Positions 44,810 through 53,997 of a stretch of DNA of 64,000 bases are shown one piece after another; position 1 is the stretch's first letter, and every line of letters begins with the position of its first letter. The DNA is taken from positions 96,963-160,962 of the forward strand of contig JAIKZH010000020.1 in assembly GCA_024682395.1 (NCBI GenBank). Reading direction: 5' to 3'. The position numbers and the translations under genes are program-made. Under the pieces are notes generated by a model. The model did not search any database. It was not told the origin of the DNA and saw only the letters and a list, made by a program, of their open reading frames with translations. The stretch is from Bacteroidaceae bacterium. GTDB taxonomy: Bacteria > Bacteroidota > Bacteroidia > Bacteroidales > Bacteroidaceae.

Positions 44810-44842
44810 GCAAAGATAATTTAAAAAATTATTACAGACAAA
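44810..44842 (-). promoter_or_regulatory. Promoter of rsmI
   Basis: On the minus strand TTTG (44842-44839), 20 nt and TATCTTTGC (44818-44810) match the consensus closely. Confidence 0.8.
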
Positions 44843-44936
44843 GTTTTTATATAATTTTAATAAAAAGATATGTGGTGTGGATATTCTTTTCTATTATATG
44901 TCTGTTTGCGTGTTTCTTTTGACGCCTTTTCCTTTG

Positions 44937-46163
44937 TTATTCTTCCAAGACAGTAACTCGTTGGGCTAATGTTGGGTGAGAGTATTCTGTGAACACAACA
45001 AAAGGGTGGGGCGTGAGATTTGACAGACTTTGTGCCGATATCTTTTTCAGTGCGCTACTTTGCGCTTTTCCCATTCCGTGGTTTTTTGCAAATGCATCGG
45101 CCTGACGTTCGTTTCGTCTTGATGCTATGTTGCCGATAATTCCTAATACGATATTCAGTGGTGAGTATATAAATGAGAATACCGACAGATTCACATAAAA
45201 CGAAGGACTGTCGCATCCGGCTGCTTGTGCAATTGTGGGGCTGTTTATGATTAGACTGAAAAGGTATAGGGTTATCAGTGATGTAATCAAACCTGTTATC
45301 AGTCCTTTTATTATATGATGATGTTTGTAGTGTCCGATTTCATGTGCTAAGACACCCACAATCTCGTCTGTGTTAAGTTGTTCAATCAATGTGTCGTATA
45401 ATACTACTCGTTTTTTGCTTCCGAATCCAGTGAAATATGCGTTTGAGTGGGTTGTACGTTTAGAACCGTCAATCACATATATGTTGTTGAGTTTGAACCC
45501 AGCCTTTTGAGCAAATGACTCAATAGCATCGCGTAATTCGCCAGCCTCAAGTGGTGTCTGTTTGTTGAATAATGGCACAATCAGTGTTGAATAGAAGTAT
45601 TGTATGAAGATAGTCACGATGGATATTGTAGCCCATGCTATAAGCCAGAACCATTCTGGTATGATGCTGTATATCCATACTACTAATGAAAGAATTCCAC
45701 CTCCGAATAAGATAGTAAGCAGACCTCCTTTGAGAGTGTCTAAGATATATGTCTTGGGAGTGGTTTTATTGAATCCATATCGTTCTTCTATTACAAATGT
45801 GTCGTAAATATCGATAGGAAGTGATATGAGCCAACTTATGAAGCCAATTGTTCCGAAAAATAATAATGTCTTGATAATCTCGTTGTCGCTAATGGCGCGT
45901 ACATAGTCGTCGAGCCATGCAAAACCTCCGAATGCAAAGAATCCTAATGTTATTATTGTTCCTAATGTAGATGAAATAAAACTTATTTTTTTGTTGTCAC
46001 GAAAATAAGCTTGTTGTTTTTTGTATTTCTCGTCATCATATAATCCGCTTAAAACTGCAGGAATAGGATTCTTGGATGCTTTTATATTGAGGATATTCAA
46101 CAATAAATCGTATGCAAATTCAGCAATGACGATTCCTATGATTAACCAATATAATATATTCAT
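44937..46163 (-). CDS. M48 family zinc metalloprotease (Ste24-like)
   Basis: A membrane protease of the CAAX prenyl protease/Ste24 type with seven or so hydrophobic segments. The zinc motif VLAHEIGHYKHHH (HExxH) is followed by the downstream glutamate region RRNERQADAFA. Bacterial members act on membrane proteins, with few known substrates. From 46163 the length is 408, normal for the family. The longer start at 46193 is disfavoured because a -7 box (46209-46201) lies just before it. Confidence 0.9.
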   Translation of the reverse strand: MNILYWLIIGIVIAEFAYDLLLNILNIKASKNPIPAVLSGLYDDEKYKKQQAYFRDNKKISFISSTLGTIITLGFFAFGGFAWLDDYVRAISDNEIIKTLLFFGTIGFISWLISLPIDIYDTFVIEERYGFNKTTPKTYILDTLKGGLLTILFGGGILSLVVWIYSIIPEWFWLIAWATISIVTIFIQYFYSTLIVPLFNKQTPLEAGELRDAIESFAQKAGFKLNNIYVIDGSKRTTHSNAYFTGFGSKKRVVLYDTLIEQLNTDEIVGVLAHEIGHYKHHHIIKGLITGLITSLITLYLFSLIINSPTIAQAAGCDSPSFYVNLSVFSFIYSPLNIVLGIIGNIASRRNERQADAFAKNHGMGKAQSSALKKISAQSLSNLTPHPFVVFTEYSHPTLAQRVTVLEE

Positions 46164-46200
46164 TTTGAGATGTTCATTGTTTAAATTCCACAAAGTTCGT

Positions 46201-46209
46201 GCAAAGGTA
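46201..46209 (-). promoter_or_regulatory. -7 element of the M48 protease gene
   Basis: GCAAAGGTA on the plus strand reads TACCTTTGC on the minus strand, with a weak TCTG at 19 nt upstream. Confidence 0.5.
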
Positions 46210-46297
46210 CAAACTTTTTTCGTAATATCAGATTATGTGTGAGATAATCTAAATAAACAATAGAGTTTAGACTTGTTTGTATATGTTTCTATACAAA

Positions 46298-46335
46298 AAA
46301 TCTTTCAGTGTTACGTTAAAACCACTGAAAGATTT
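46298..46335 (-). terminator. Terminator of the lipocalin-like gene
   Basis: A 13-bp stem (46335-46323 with 46310-46298 on the minus strand) is followed by TTTTGT. A second, smaller palindrome (CTCCGT/ACGGAG) lies between it and the gene. Confidence 0.7.
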
Positions 46336-46387
46336 CAATATTCTTTTTCTCCGTAGGTTGCTTCAACGGAGATATTCGCATGTGTAT

Positions 46388-46795
46388 TTATTTATTTTCT
46401 TTCACACATTTAATCCACAAAACAGTTTCGCCAGTGTCTAATTTTAATTCGGCAACATCGTCTTTTAATGAAATAAGTGTGTAAACAATGTAAACTTCAT
46501 CATCTACATAAGTTGTAATGGTATTTCCGTTAACAGTGTAAGTTCCACGACCATTTCCATATACTCCTTTTCCTTGATATGTACCATCGCTGTTGAATGT
46601 AGCTGATGTTTTGGCAAATTCCCATGGAATGTATGGGGTTGATTCAAGAAACTTAATTTCTGAGATATTCCATGTGCCATAGAGGCTTTCCATAGGAACA
46701 CTAATTTCGTCATCGTCATCGCTGCATGACACAACGCCTGCACTCATAACTGCGACCATAATTATGGTCATGATGTTTAACAAATACTTTTTCAT
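46388..46795 (-). CDS. Lipocalin-like lipoprotein
   Basis: A 135-residue lipoprotein with leader ending in VVSC followed by SDDDDE, the acidic +2 region often seen in surface-exposed Bacteroidetes lipoproteins. The rest has the pattern LYGTWNISEIKF, FNSDGTYQGKG and YTVNGNTITTY, typical of lipocalin-like domain proteins. Ligand and role are unknown. It has no close partner; the GH43-GH8 gene is divergent and 400 nt away. Confidence 0.75.
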   Translation of the reverse strand: MKKYLLNIMTIIMVAVMSAGVVSCSDDDDEISVPMESLYGTWNISEIKFLESTPYIPWEFAKTSATFNSDGTYQGKGVYGNGRGTYTVNGNTITTYVDDEVYIVYTLISLKDDVAELKLDTGETVLWIKCVKENK

Positions 46796-47083
46796 CTTTT
46801 TTTGTTTTAATTATTTAAGTTAAAAAATCGTATTAATGTATGATTAAGATGTCGTCTGTTTTATAACGCACTTGTAGTTTTTGGGATATTTGTTCTGATA
46901 AGATGTATGTTTCCACACATAGTATTAACTACAAAAATACATAAATTTTTCCAATTAAACGTCATATAATCGATAAAAAAGAAGATATATGATATATTCT
47001 CGTTTCATAGGAAGATGTCTGTTCAAAACAATCGATTATCTTTCACATCTGCATAAATGTTCAATTTATGAAATTATCCATAA

Positions 47084-47116
47084 TTTGTATATGTCAAAAA
47101 TAAAGTCTATCTTTGT
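47084..47116 (+). promoter_or_regulatory. Promoter of the GH43-GH8 gene
   Basis: TTTG (47084-47087), 20 nt and TATCTTTGT (47108-47116) form a strong consensus promoter, leaving a leader of about 75 nt. Otherwise the 404-base gap from 46796 holds no recognised feature. Confidence 0.75.
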
Positions 47117-47199
47117 AAACGAATTGACTAAATAGAGGTTTATTTTATTACATTATTACAATCATATATTATATCAAAATATCAAATCAATAAAACACC

Positions 47200-49731
47200 A
47201 TGAATGTCAAATCTTTTTTATTTAAGAAATTAACAGTACTTATTTTGTCGGGGTGCGGAATGACTTGTTTCGCTCAGAATCCAATTATTTCAAATCAATT
47301 TACAGCAGACCCAACAGCGAGAGTTTTTAATGATAGAATTTATCTGTTTCCTTCACATGATATCAATCCACCAGAGGATTTTGAACGTAAGGATTGGTTC
47401 TGTATGGCAGATTATCATGTGTTCTCATCTGACAATTTGGTTGATTGGACCGATCATGGAGTAATAGTAGATCAGAAAAATGTGCCATGGGGAAATCCTA
47501 AAGGATATTCAATGTGGGCTCCAGACTGTGTGGAAAAAGACGGAATGTATTATTTTTATTTCCCAAATGCAACACGTCAGGGTAGAGGATTTGGTGTAGG
47601 TGTGGCTATGAGTCGTAACCCCGAAGGCCCATATCGTCCAATGTTTCGTGCTATTGAGGGTGTGAGAGGAATTGACCCTTGTGTGTTGCAAGACGATGAT
47701 GGCAAGAACTATATATATTATGGTGCAGGAAAATTGTATGTGGCCCAACTGAAGGATAACATGATGGAACTGGAGACAGAACCAAAGTTGTGTGAAGGAT
47801 TGCCTGCAAAAGGACTGATTGAAGGTCCGTTCGCTTTCAAATATCGTGGCAAATATTACCTAACTTTCCCATGGGCACGAGAGAATACAGAAGTGTTGGC
47901 TTATGCTATAAGCGATAATCCAATGGGACCGTTCGAGATGAAAGGACTGATAATGGAAGAATCGCCTACAGGATGTTGGACAAATCATCACTCAATCGTG
48001 AATTATCATAATCAGTGGTACCTATTCTATCATCACAATGACTATTCTCCTAACATGGATAAACGTCGCAGTGTACGTATAGATTCTCTTACTTTCAATG
48101 CCGACGGTACAATCAAATTGGTTAAACCAACATTAAGAGGTGTCGGTATTACTCCAGCAAAGTCACAGATTCAGATTGACCGTTATTCAGAGATTACAGA
48201 TGGTGCATCTATCGATTTTCTTCAGCCCGATTCTACTCGCAGATGGGAAGGTTGGAAAACTCTGTTTGCCAAGAAAGGGGCTTCAGTGAGATATAATTCT
48301 GTGGATTTTGGCAAGGAAGGAGTAGAGACAGTGAAAGTTAAGGTGCGTTCAGCTGGTGGAGGTACATTATCAATAGGAACTCCAAAGGAAATCGCTACAA
48401 TAAAGGTTCCTTCATGCCGTGATTGGCGAATAATCTCTGCAAAAGTGAAATCAATTCCTACAGGCAAACAGGATTTGTTTGTTAAGTCGCTCGGAGGAAA
48501 AGACATAGAAGTGGATTGGGTGGCATTTGACAACCCTCCATTGTCGAAAGGTGCTTTTGAAACACGTCAATATCGTAATTATTTCCTTGAAATGGGATAT
48601 ACTCAGAAGCAAATCGATGATAAACTTCAGGAAGTGTTTAATGATGTGTTCTATGGAAAGAACAAGGTCTATTTTGAAGTTGGAGATTCAATGGGATATG
48701 TTTCGGATATAAAGAATAATGATGCCCGTACAGAAGGTATGTCATATGGAATGATGCTTGCTGTTCAATTCGGAAAGAAAGATATCTTCGATCGTCTGTG
48801 GAGATGGAGTAAAAAATACATGCAGATGCAAGACGGACCAAATAAAGGATATTTTGCATGGTCATGTCAGACCGACGGAAAACGTAATGCTCAAGGTGCT
48901 GCATCAGATGGTGAATTATATTTTATCACATCGTTGATTTTCGCTTCTAACCTCTGGGGAAACGACACTGGTATTGATTATCTTGCTGAGGCACAATATA
49001 TACTCGATCAGTCTTTTGCTAAAGTTGGAAAAGATGCAAGTGGACCATTGATTGATTTGGATTCAAAATTGATTACATTTACTCCAGGCAACACCTATAC
49101 CGACCCTTCATATCATATTCCTGCATTTTATGAGGTATGGGCTAAATGGGCAGATGACGGAAGAAGTGGGTTCTGGAAAGAATGTGCTAAGAAAAGTCGT
49201 GAATATCTGCATAAGAGTATAAATCCAAAAACAGGTTTGAACCCAGACTTTAATAATTATGATGGAACACTCAGAGGAGGCCGTGGTTTTATGGGCGGTG
49301 GTAATAACTTCCGTTATGATTCATGGCGAGTTCCTATGAACATAGCATTAGACTATTCATGGTCGTGTGCAGATAAAGAATGGCAACAGAATTATGGAAA
49401 TACAATACAGAATTTCTTTTATAGTAAAGGTGTAGATAAGTTCGTGGATCAATACACTGTGGATGGTGAGATTCCAACCGACACATTGCGTGCAGGAAAC
49501 TTCCCCAAAGCTCTTCGACATTCAATGGGACTTGTTGCAACTACAGCTGCGGTATCTTTGACATGTACACATGCAAAAAGTAACGAATTTGTCCGACAGT
49601 TATGGAATACACCTCATGCCCCATTAGCCGATGGATATTTCGATGCGTATTATGACGGAATTCTTCGTTTGTTTGCATTTATGCACCTGAGTGGTAATTA
49701 TCGTGTGATAGAACCTCGAAACAATAAATAA
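47200..49731 (+). CDS. Two-domain GH43-GH8 xylan-degrading enzyme
   Basis: The 843-residue exported enzyme joins two catalytic modules. The GH43 module (about 30-320) has the predicted base Asp37 in TADPTARVF, Asp159 in GIDPCVL and acid Glu208 in GLIEGPFAF. A beta-sandwich of about 120 residues follows. The GH8 module (about 455-840) has Glu512 in RTEGMSYGMM and Asp570 in ASDGELYF. The combination fits a xylosidase/arabinofuranosidase plus a reducing-end xylose-releasing exo-oligoxylanase. The leader could be processed at AQ or as a lipoprotein (LSGC). Confidence 0.88.
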   Translation: MNVKSFLFKKLTVLILSGCGMTCFAQNPIISNQFTADPTARVFNDRIYLFPSHDINPPEDFERKDWFCMADYHVFSSDNLVDWTDHGVIVDQKNVPWGNPKGYSMWAPDCVEKDGMYYFYFPNATRQGRGFGVGVAMSRNPEGPYRPMFRAIEGVRGIDPCVLQDDDGKNYIYYGAGKLYVAQLKDNMMELETEPKLCEGLPAKGLIEGPFAFKYRGKYYLTFPWARENTEVLAYAISDNPMGPFEMKGLIMEESPTGCWTNHHSIVNYHNQWYLFYHHNDYSPNMDKRRSVRIDSLTFNADGTIKLVKPTLRGVGITPAKSQIQIDRYSEITDGASIDFLQPDSTRRWEGWKTLFAKKGASVRYNSVDFGKEGVETVKVKVRSAGGGTLSIGTPKEIATIKVPSCRDWRIISAKVKSIPTGKQDLFVKSLGGKDIEVDWVAFDNPPLSKGAFETRQYRNYFLEMGYTQKQIDDKLQEVFNDVFYGKNKVYFEVGDSMGYVSDIKNNDARTEGMSYGMMLAVQFGKKDIFDRLWRWSKKYMQMQDGPNKGYFAWSCQTDGKRNAQGAASDGELYFITSLIFASNLWGNDTGIDYLAEAQYILDQSFAKVGKDASGPLIDLDSKLITFTPGNTYTDPSYHIPAFYEVWAKWADDGRSGFWKECAKKSREYLHKSINPKTGLNPDFNNYDGTLRGGRGFMGGGNNFRYDSWRVPMNIALDYSWSCADKEWQQNYGNTIQNFFYSKGVDKFVDQYTVDGEIPTDTLRAGNFPKALRHSMGLVATTAAVSLTCTHAKSNEFVRQLWNTPHAPLADGYFDAYYDGILRLFAFMHLSGNYRVIEPRNNK

Positions 49732-49759
49732 TATCAAAATAAGATATTATGTTATACAG

Positions 49760-49795
49760 ATAAATGCTGTCCTGAAGTCGCAGGATGGCATTTAT
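49760..49795 (+). terminator. Terminator of the GH43-GH8 gene
   Basis: An 8-bp outer stem (49760-49767 with 49788-49795) and a 6-bp inner stem close a GAAGTC-type loop. Confidence 0.65.
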
Positions 49796-49850
49796 TCGTA
49801 TTATGTGTATTTTTTATGTCCAAAATGTTTTAAGTCATTAAAAAAATATA

Positions 49851-49859
49851 TATATTTGC
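49851..49859 (+). promoter_or_regulatory. -7 element of the desulfoferrodoxin gene
   Basis: TATATTTGC is preceded by a T-rich sequence (GTTTTA) at about the -33 position. The leader would be about 110 nt. Confidence 0.5.
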
Positions 49860-49975
49860 ACAGACATGTGTGTCAAGTATAAAAAATATGATTATATCTT
49901 TGATGAGTAAGATAAGCGATACTCTTTGTTTATGAAATCTAATGTAGTTATTAACCAATTATAATCAGTAAAAGT

Positions 49976-50371
49976 ATGGAAACAAAGTTTTATTTATGTA
50001 CAAAGTGTGGCAATATTATTATGAAAATTGCTGATAGTGGTGTAACTCCTGTATGCTGTGGAGAACCTATGAAATTGTTGGAACCTAAGATGACAGATGG
50101 AGCCTTTGAAAAACACATGCCTGTTGTTACTAAAATTGATGATTGTAAGTTACGCATCAATGTAGGCAGTGTTCCACATCCTATGGTTGATGAGCATTAT
50201 ATAATGTTTATATATGTAGAGACAATTGATAATGAGGGTCATCCTGGTGGTAAACTGATTAAGTTGAAACCGCAAGACAATCCTGAGTGCGTGATTTGTT
50301 CATGTGATCAGAAGATCGTAGCCGTTTATGAATATTGTAATCTACATGGCTTGTGGAAACTTGAACTATAA
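49976..50371 (+). CDS. dfx: Desulfoferrodoxin (superoxide reductase)
   Basis: This enzyme reduces superoxide in anaerobes. The 131-residue two-domain form is complete: the N-terminal desulforedoxin-like domain has CTKCG and CCGEP for one iron site, and the C-terminal neelaredoxin domain has EKHMPVV, HPMVDEHYI and, at the end, CSCDQ ... CNLHG for the catalytic Fe(His)4Cys centre. It stands alone in its transcript and is separated from rpiB by a strong terminator. Confidence 0.95.
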   Translation: METKFYLCTKCGNIIMKIADSGVTPVCCGEPMKLLEPKMTDGAFEKHMPVVTKIDDCKLRINVGSVPHPMVDEHYIMFIYVETIDNEGHPGGKLIKLKPQDNPECVICSCDQKIVAVYEYCNLHGLWKLEL

Positions 50372-50451
50372 TACAGACCTTTTACAAAAGACTGGATTAT
50401 TATGTCTTGGAAGATCTTGTTCTTTAAATCTTCCGCTTCAATAACATAAGA

Positions 50452-50493
50452 TTTACGCCCCAAATCCGAAGCTCTCGAACTTTGGGGCGTAAA
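50452..50493. terminator. Bidirectional terminator between desulfoferrodoxin and rpiB
   Basis: A 13-bp perfect stem (50452-50464 with 50481-50493) has a 16-nt loop. A smaller hairpin (GGAAGAT ... ATCTTCC) precedes it at about 50409-50434. Confidence 0.75.
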
Positions 50494-50560
50494 CGTTATG
50501 AGTAAGTCTCAGATTTATAATATGTCTTTAACTGTATTTCTCAATTCAGTGTCGTGACAC

Positions 50561-51004
50561 TTATTTTTTGACAGGAATGTCATCGATTCGTTGTTGATGA
50601 CGTCCACCTTCGAATTCAGTTGAGAAGAATTCATCCATAATCTTACGTGCCATATCATTGTCGATGAATCGTCCTGGCATAACCAAAACATTGGCATTGT
50701 TATGTTGACGAATGAGGTGGGCAATTTCTGGAATCCAACATAGACCAGCACGGATAGATTGGTGCTTGTTGAGTGTCATGCTGATACCTTCGCCACTTCC
50801 ACACATTGCAATGCCTGGATATACTTCTCCCGATTCAATACCTTCAGCCAAAGCATGACCAAATGTAGCATAGTTACATGAATCTTCTGTATATGTTCCG
50901 TAGTCTTTATATTCAATGCCTTTTTCTTCAAGATACTGCTTTACGAATTGCTTCAATGGAAATGCAGCGTGGTCGCTTGCTATTCCTACTTTTTTTATTT
51001 CCAT
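50561..51004 (-). CDS. rpiB: Ribose-5-phosphate isomerase B
   Basis: RpiB interconverts ribose 5-phosphate and ribulose 5-phosphate in the pentose phosphate pathway. The 147-residue protein has ASDHAAFPLKQ near the N-terminus and IAMCGSGEGISM with the catalytic cysteine. It fits functionally with the transketolase and arabinose genes about 9 kb to the right, though not as one operon. A minus-strand promoter lies at 51051-51082. Confidence 0.95.
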   Translation of the reverse strand: MEIKKVGIASDHAAFPLKQFVKQYLEEKGIEYKDYGTYTEDSCNYATFGHALAEGIESGEVYPGIAMCGSGEGISMTLNKHQSIRAGLCWIPEIAHLIRQHNNANVLVMPGRFIDNDMARKIMDEFFSTEFEGGRHQQRIDDIPVKK

Positions 51005-51050
51005 AATGATAAATATGTTTTTTGTGTTGTTTTTATATTCTTATTATTAT

Positions 51051-51082
51051 GCAAAGTTACGAATAAACTACAATAATACAAG
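51051..51082 (-). promoter_or_regulatory. Promoter of rpiB
   Basis: On the minus strand CTTG (51082-51079), 19 nt and TAACTTTGC (51059-51051) are seen. Confidence 0.6.
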
Positions 51083-51143
51083 GTAATTATTCGATTTTTT
51101 ATATAAATTCATTTATTTACGACATACTTAAAAATGAAATATT

Positions 51144-51152
51144 TATCTTTGC
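51144..51152 (+). promoter_or_regulatory. -7 element of the glycerate kinase gene
   Basis: TATCTTTGC lies 22 nt before the ATG at 51175. The expected -33 TTTG is absent at the normal distance. Confidence 0.5.
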
Positions 51153-51174
51153 ATATAAAATATAATATGTGTCA

Positions 51175-52143
51175 ATGAAAATAATTGTTGCTTCTGATTC
51201 ATTTAAGGGTACTTTCTCTTCTCTTGAAATAGCAGAATTGGTTAAAAATAAACTGACAGACCATGAAGTAATGCCCATCGCTATTTCTGATGGAGGAGAA
51301 GGATTTTGTGATGCTGCAATTTCTGTATTGGGTGGAAGAAAAATATCGTTGGAGGTGACAGGACCGATGTATCATATGGTTAAAGCCTCTTATGGTATTA
51401 CCGACTCCAATACCGCTATTATTGAGATGGCACAAGCTTCGGGACTTTTATTGGTGTCACCCGAAGAACGTAATCCGTGGAAAGCAACAACTTATGGAAC
51501 AGGACAATTGATATACGATGCTATTAATCGTGGATGTAGAGATTTTATCATAGGACTTGGCGGCTCAGCAACGAATGATTGTGGAAAAGGGATGCTTGAT
51601 GCATTGAGTGATACAAAAGCCCTCGATGATTGTCATTTTCTTATTGCTTCGGATGTTAAAAATCCACTTTGTGGTCCAAATGGAGCTACATATGTTTTTG
51701 CTCGTCAGAAAGGAGCAACAGATGATATGCTTGAAGCACTCGAAAAACGCAATATGGAATATGGACGTTTTCTGGAGAAAAAGACAGGACGAACCATTGT
51801 CGATGTTCAAGGTGCTGGGGCGGCAGGAGGAGTAGGGGCTGCTTTTCTCTCAATGCGTAATGTGGAACTTTGTTCGGGCATTGATCTTATGTTGAAATGG
51901 CAACACTTTGACACATTACTTGATTCTGCAGATTTGGTTATTACAGGTGAAGGATGTCTTGATCGCCAGACACTTATGGGAAAAGCACCATATGGCATTG
52001 CATGCAGAGCAAAGGAAAAGCAAGTACCTTGTATTGCGATATGTGGAAGAAACGAGTTGACAGATAGTGAATTAACTCACTCGCCATTTGAAAAGGCAAT
52101 ACTGTTGTCAGATTTTTTGGAAAAAGGTATTGATATGAGATGA
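51175..52143 (+). CDS. Glycerate kinase
   Basis: The enzyme phosphorylates glycerate to feed it into glycolysis. The 322-residue protein (GlxK/GarK type) starts with MKIIVASDSFKGTFSSLE and contains ISDGGEGFCDA, FIIGLGGSATNDCGKGML and the C-terminal VITGEGCLDRQTLMGK, all conserved in the family. The ATG at 51175 was preferred over the GTG at 51169, since the conserved region begins right there. The next gene to the right is a foreign-looking fragment. Confidence 0.92.
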   Translation: MKIIVASDSFKGTFSSLEIAELVKNKLTDHEVMPIAISDGGEGFCDAAISVLGGRKISLEVTGPMYHMVKASYGITDSNTAIIEMAQASGLLLVSPEERNPWKATTYGTGQLIYDAINRGCRDFIIGLGGSATNDCGKGMLDALSDTKALDDCHFLIASDVKNPLCGPNGATYVFARQKGATDDMLEALEKRNMEYGRFLEKKTGRTIVDVQGAGAAGGVGAAFLSMRNVELCSGIDLMLKWQHFDTLLDSADLVITGEGCLDRQTLMGKAPYGIACRAKEKQVPCIAICGRNELTDSELTHSPFEKAILLSDFLEKGIDMR

Positions 52144-52215
52144 TTTTATTAGTGATAATCAATAAATCATATATATCACAGTAATATAAAATATATTCTT
52201 GATTAGTTTTTTTAA

Positions 52216-52890
52216 AAGAAAACACATAATGCAATTTATGCGGGGCCTTTCGTCTCGGATGCCAAGCGGCATTTCTCTAAGAGCAATAGCGGGGCAGCCC
52301 GTTTAGGTAAAGACCTCGTTAATGGGACGCCTATCCGTCAGGACTTTCTAAAGGTGGCCTTAGAATGGATAGCCAACCACGAAACACGAAATGGCCATCG
52401 ACAAACTGTAGTTGGTTATATGGCAGCCCATCAGCACGACCCCAATGCAAATAATTTGTGGTCTTACTTTCAAACGGTATTGAACTGGGCCATTACCAAC
52501 TTTGACATGAAGAAGTTCAAGAAAATCATGAAGGGGCTGGATTGGGCACTGCTTTATGATAAATATGGTAGTGAGACTCTTAACACAGAGGATATGGGGA
52601 AAAAGATTTCTATTTTGATGCGCGACAGCGAAATACAGAAGCAGTCAGGCATCATTCCATATGTGTTGACAGGTGATGAACATTATCTGGATCTTCGTGC
52701 TTTCCCAGATGATATCAAATTGGCAGTGTGGGAGAAGCAGAACCATATTTGTCCTCATTGTGGTAAAGAGTATGACTTCGAGTTCATGGAAGGCGACCAC
52801 ATTACTCCGTGGCGTGAAGGTGGTCGTACAGTTGTTGATAATTGTCAGATGTTATGTAGGGAGTGTAATAGAAGGAAGGGAATAAAATAA
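52216..52890 (+). pseudogene. Remnant of a DUF262-type HNH endonuclease, 5' end missing
   Basis: The frame is open from 52216 but has no ATG before the family-like segment AGPFVSDAKRHFSKSNSG, and it begins abruptly at about 52240. The end has a clear HNH/zinc motif: HICPHCGKEYDF, EGDHITPWREGGRT, then CQMLCRECNRRKG. Homologues I recall carry an N-terminal DUF262 (GmrSD-like) domain that is missing here. A GTG at 52354 could start a 178-residue protein. The first 100 bases are much richer in GC than the surroundings, which suggests a transferred fragment. Confidence 0.6.
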
Positions 52891-52924
52891 CGAATCAGTA
52901 GCGTTTTGTATTTGAATGACAAAC

Positions 52925-52964
52925 AAAAATGAGGTCGTGATTAGATATAACGGCCTCATTTTTG
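52925..52964. terminator. Bidirectional terminator between the HNH remnant and the AAA+ gene
   Basis: A stem of about 13 bp (52925-52937 with 52951-52964, one bulge) has A-rich and T-rich flanks. Confidence 0.7.
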
Positions 52965-52993
52965 ATTATATGATAAAGTTTTTACTGAATATC

Positions 52994-53995
52994 TTAGAAT
53001 GCAGCTTTTAGATCTTCGATTTTGATTAATGTTAAGTCTGTGGCTGTGGCATTCTTTATTTTAGCCACTCTGTTAGCTTGTTTTTGTATTGTTTTCTCGA
53101 ATACGTTTCTTACAAATCGTGCATTACCGAAGTTCTTATCTTTGTGGGCAACAGCATAGTTGAGACGTTCACGTGCGTAGTCGGCTGCGTCTTTTGTCAT
53201 TTTGTATTCGTTTTTATTTAAATACATGCACAAGATCTGGTATAATTCATCGGATGAATAATCAGGGAAAGAGATATATCTGTTGAATCGTGATTGGAGA
53301 CCTGGGTTGGAGTCAATAAAACGTTTCATCTCGTTTTGATATCCAGCGATAATCACCACCAGACTGTCACGATCGTCCTCCATGCGTTTCAATAAAGTTG
53401 ATATTGCTTCTTGTCCATAATCTTGTGAATCTTCCTCAGGGACTAAGGCGTATGCTTCGTCAATAAACAATACTCCACCGATAGCCTTATCAATGATTTT
53501 GTTTGTTTTGATGGCAGTTTGTCCTACATAGGCTGCAACAAGTCCGGAACGATCGGTTTCAACAGTTTGACCTTTTTTGAGGATTCCAAGATCTTTGTAG
53601 ATGCGTGCAATGATACGTGCAACGGTTGTTTTACCAGTACCCGGACTTCCTGTAAATACAAGATGATAAGATAGTGAAGGAGTTTTAAGCCCTTGCTTTT
53701 TACGTTGTTGCTGTACTTTTACAAAGTTGGCAAGCGTCTTAACCTCTGATTTTACTGAATCAAGTCCGATCAGTTCATTCAGTTCCACGTATGGATCTTT
53801 GTCTGAAGGCATTGTGATATTATAGCCTTCATCGTCATCATCCTTATCCTTATCTTTGTCTTTCTCCTCAACATTTTCAGTGTCCTCGTTAGTGCTTGAT
53901 TTGTCTTCTGGATCGATACAGACTGTTAAGATTCCTAAGGCTATAAAAATACCAATTATTATAGCTCCGATGATGATAGCGACTTTGTTTTTCAT
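52994..53995 (-). CDS. Membrane-anchored AAA+ ATPase, CbbX/SpoVK-like
   Basis: The 333-residue protein begins with one transmembrane helix (IIIGAIIIGIFIALGILTV), then a strongly acidic linker (KDKDKDKDDDDE), then a single AAA+ domain: Walker A FTGSPGTGKTTVARII, Walker B GGVLFIDEAYALV, and the arginine-finger region SNPGLQSRFNRYI. CbbX-like ATPases remodel protein partners; here the target is unknown. The VanZ-like gene ends two bases upstream, so they are co-transcribed. Confidence 0.85.
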   Translation of the reverse strand: MKNKVAIIIGAIIIGIFIALGILTVCIDPEDKSSTNEDTENVEEKDKDKDKDDDDEGYNITMPSDKDPYVELNELIGLDSVKSEVKTLANFVKVQQQRKKQGLKTPSLSYHLVFTGSPGTGKTTVARIIARIYKDLGILKKGQTVETDRSGLVAAYVGQTAIKTNKIIDKAIGGVLFIDEAYALVPEEDSQDYGQEAISTLLKRMEDDRDSLVVIIAGYQNEMKRFIDSNPGLQSRFNRYISFPDYSSDELYQILCMYLNKNEYKMTKDAADYARERLNYAVAHKDKNFGNARFVRNVFEKTIQKQANRVAKIKNATATDLTLIKIEDLKAAF

Positions 53996-53997
53996 AA

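Noticed and set aside
52238..52310. ATG-starting frame across the GC-rich patch before the HNH gene
   Set aside because: It is in another frame and ends after about 25 codons; the HNH frame has the family-like sequence.
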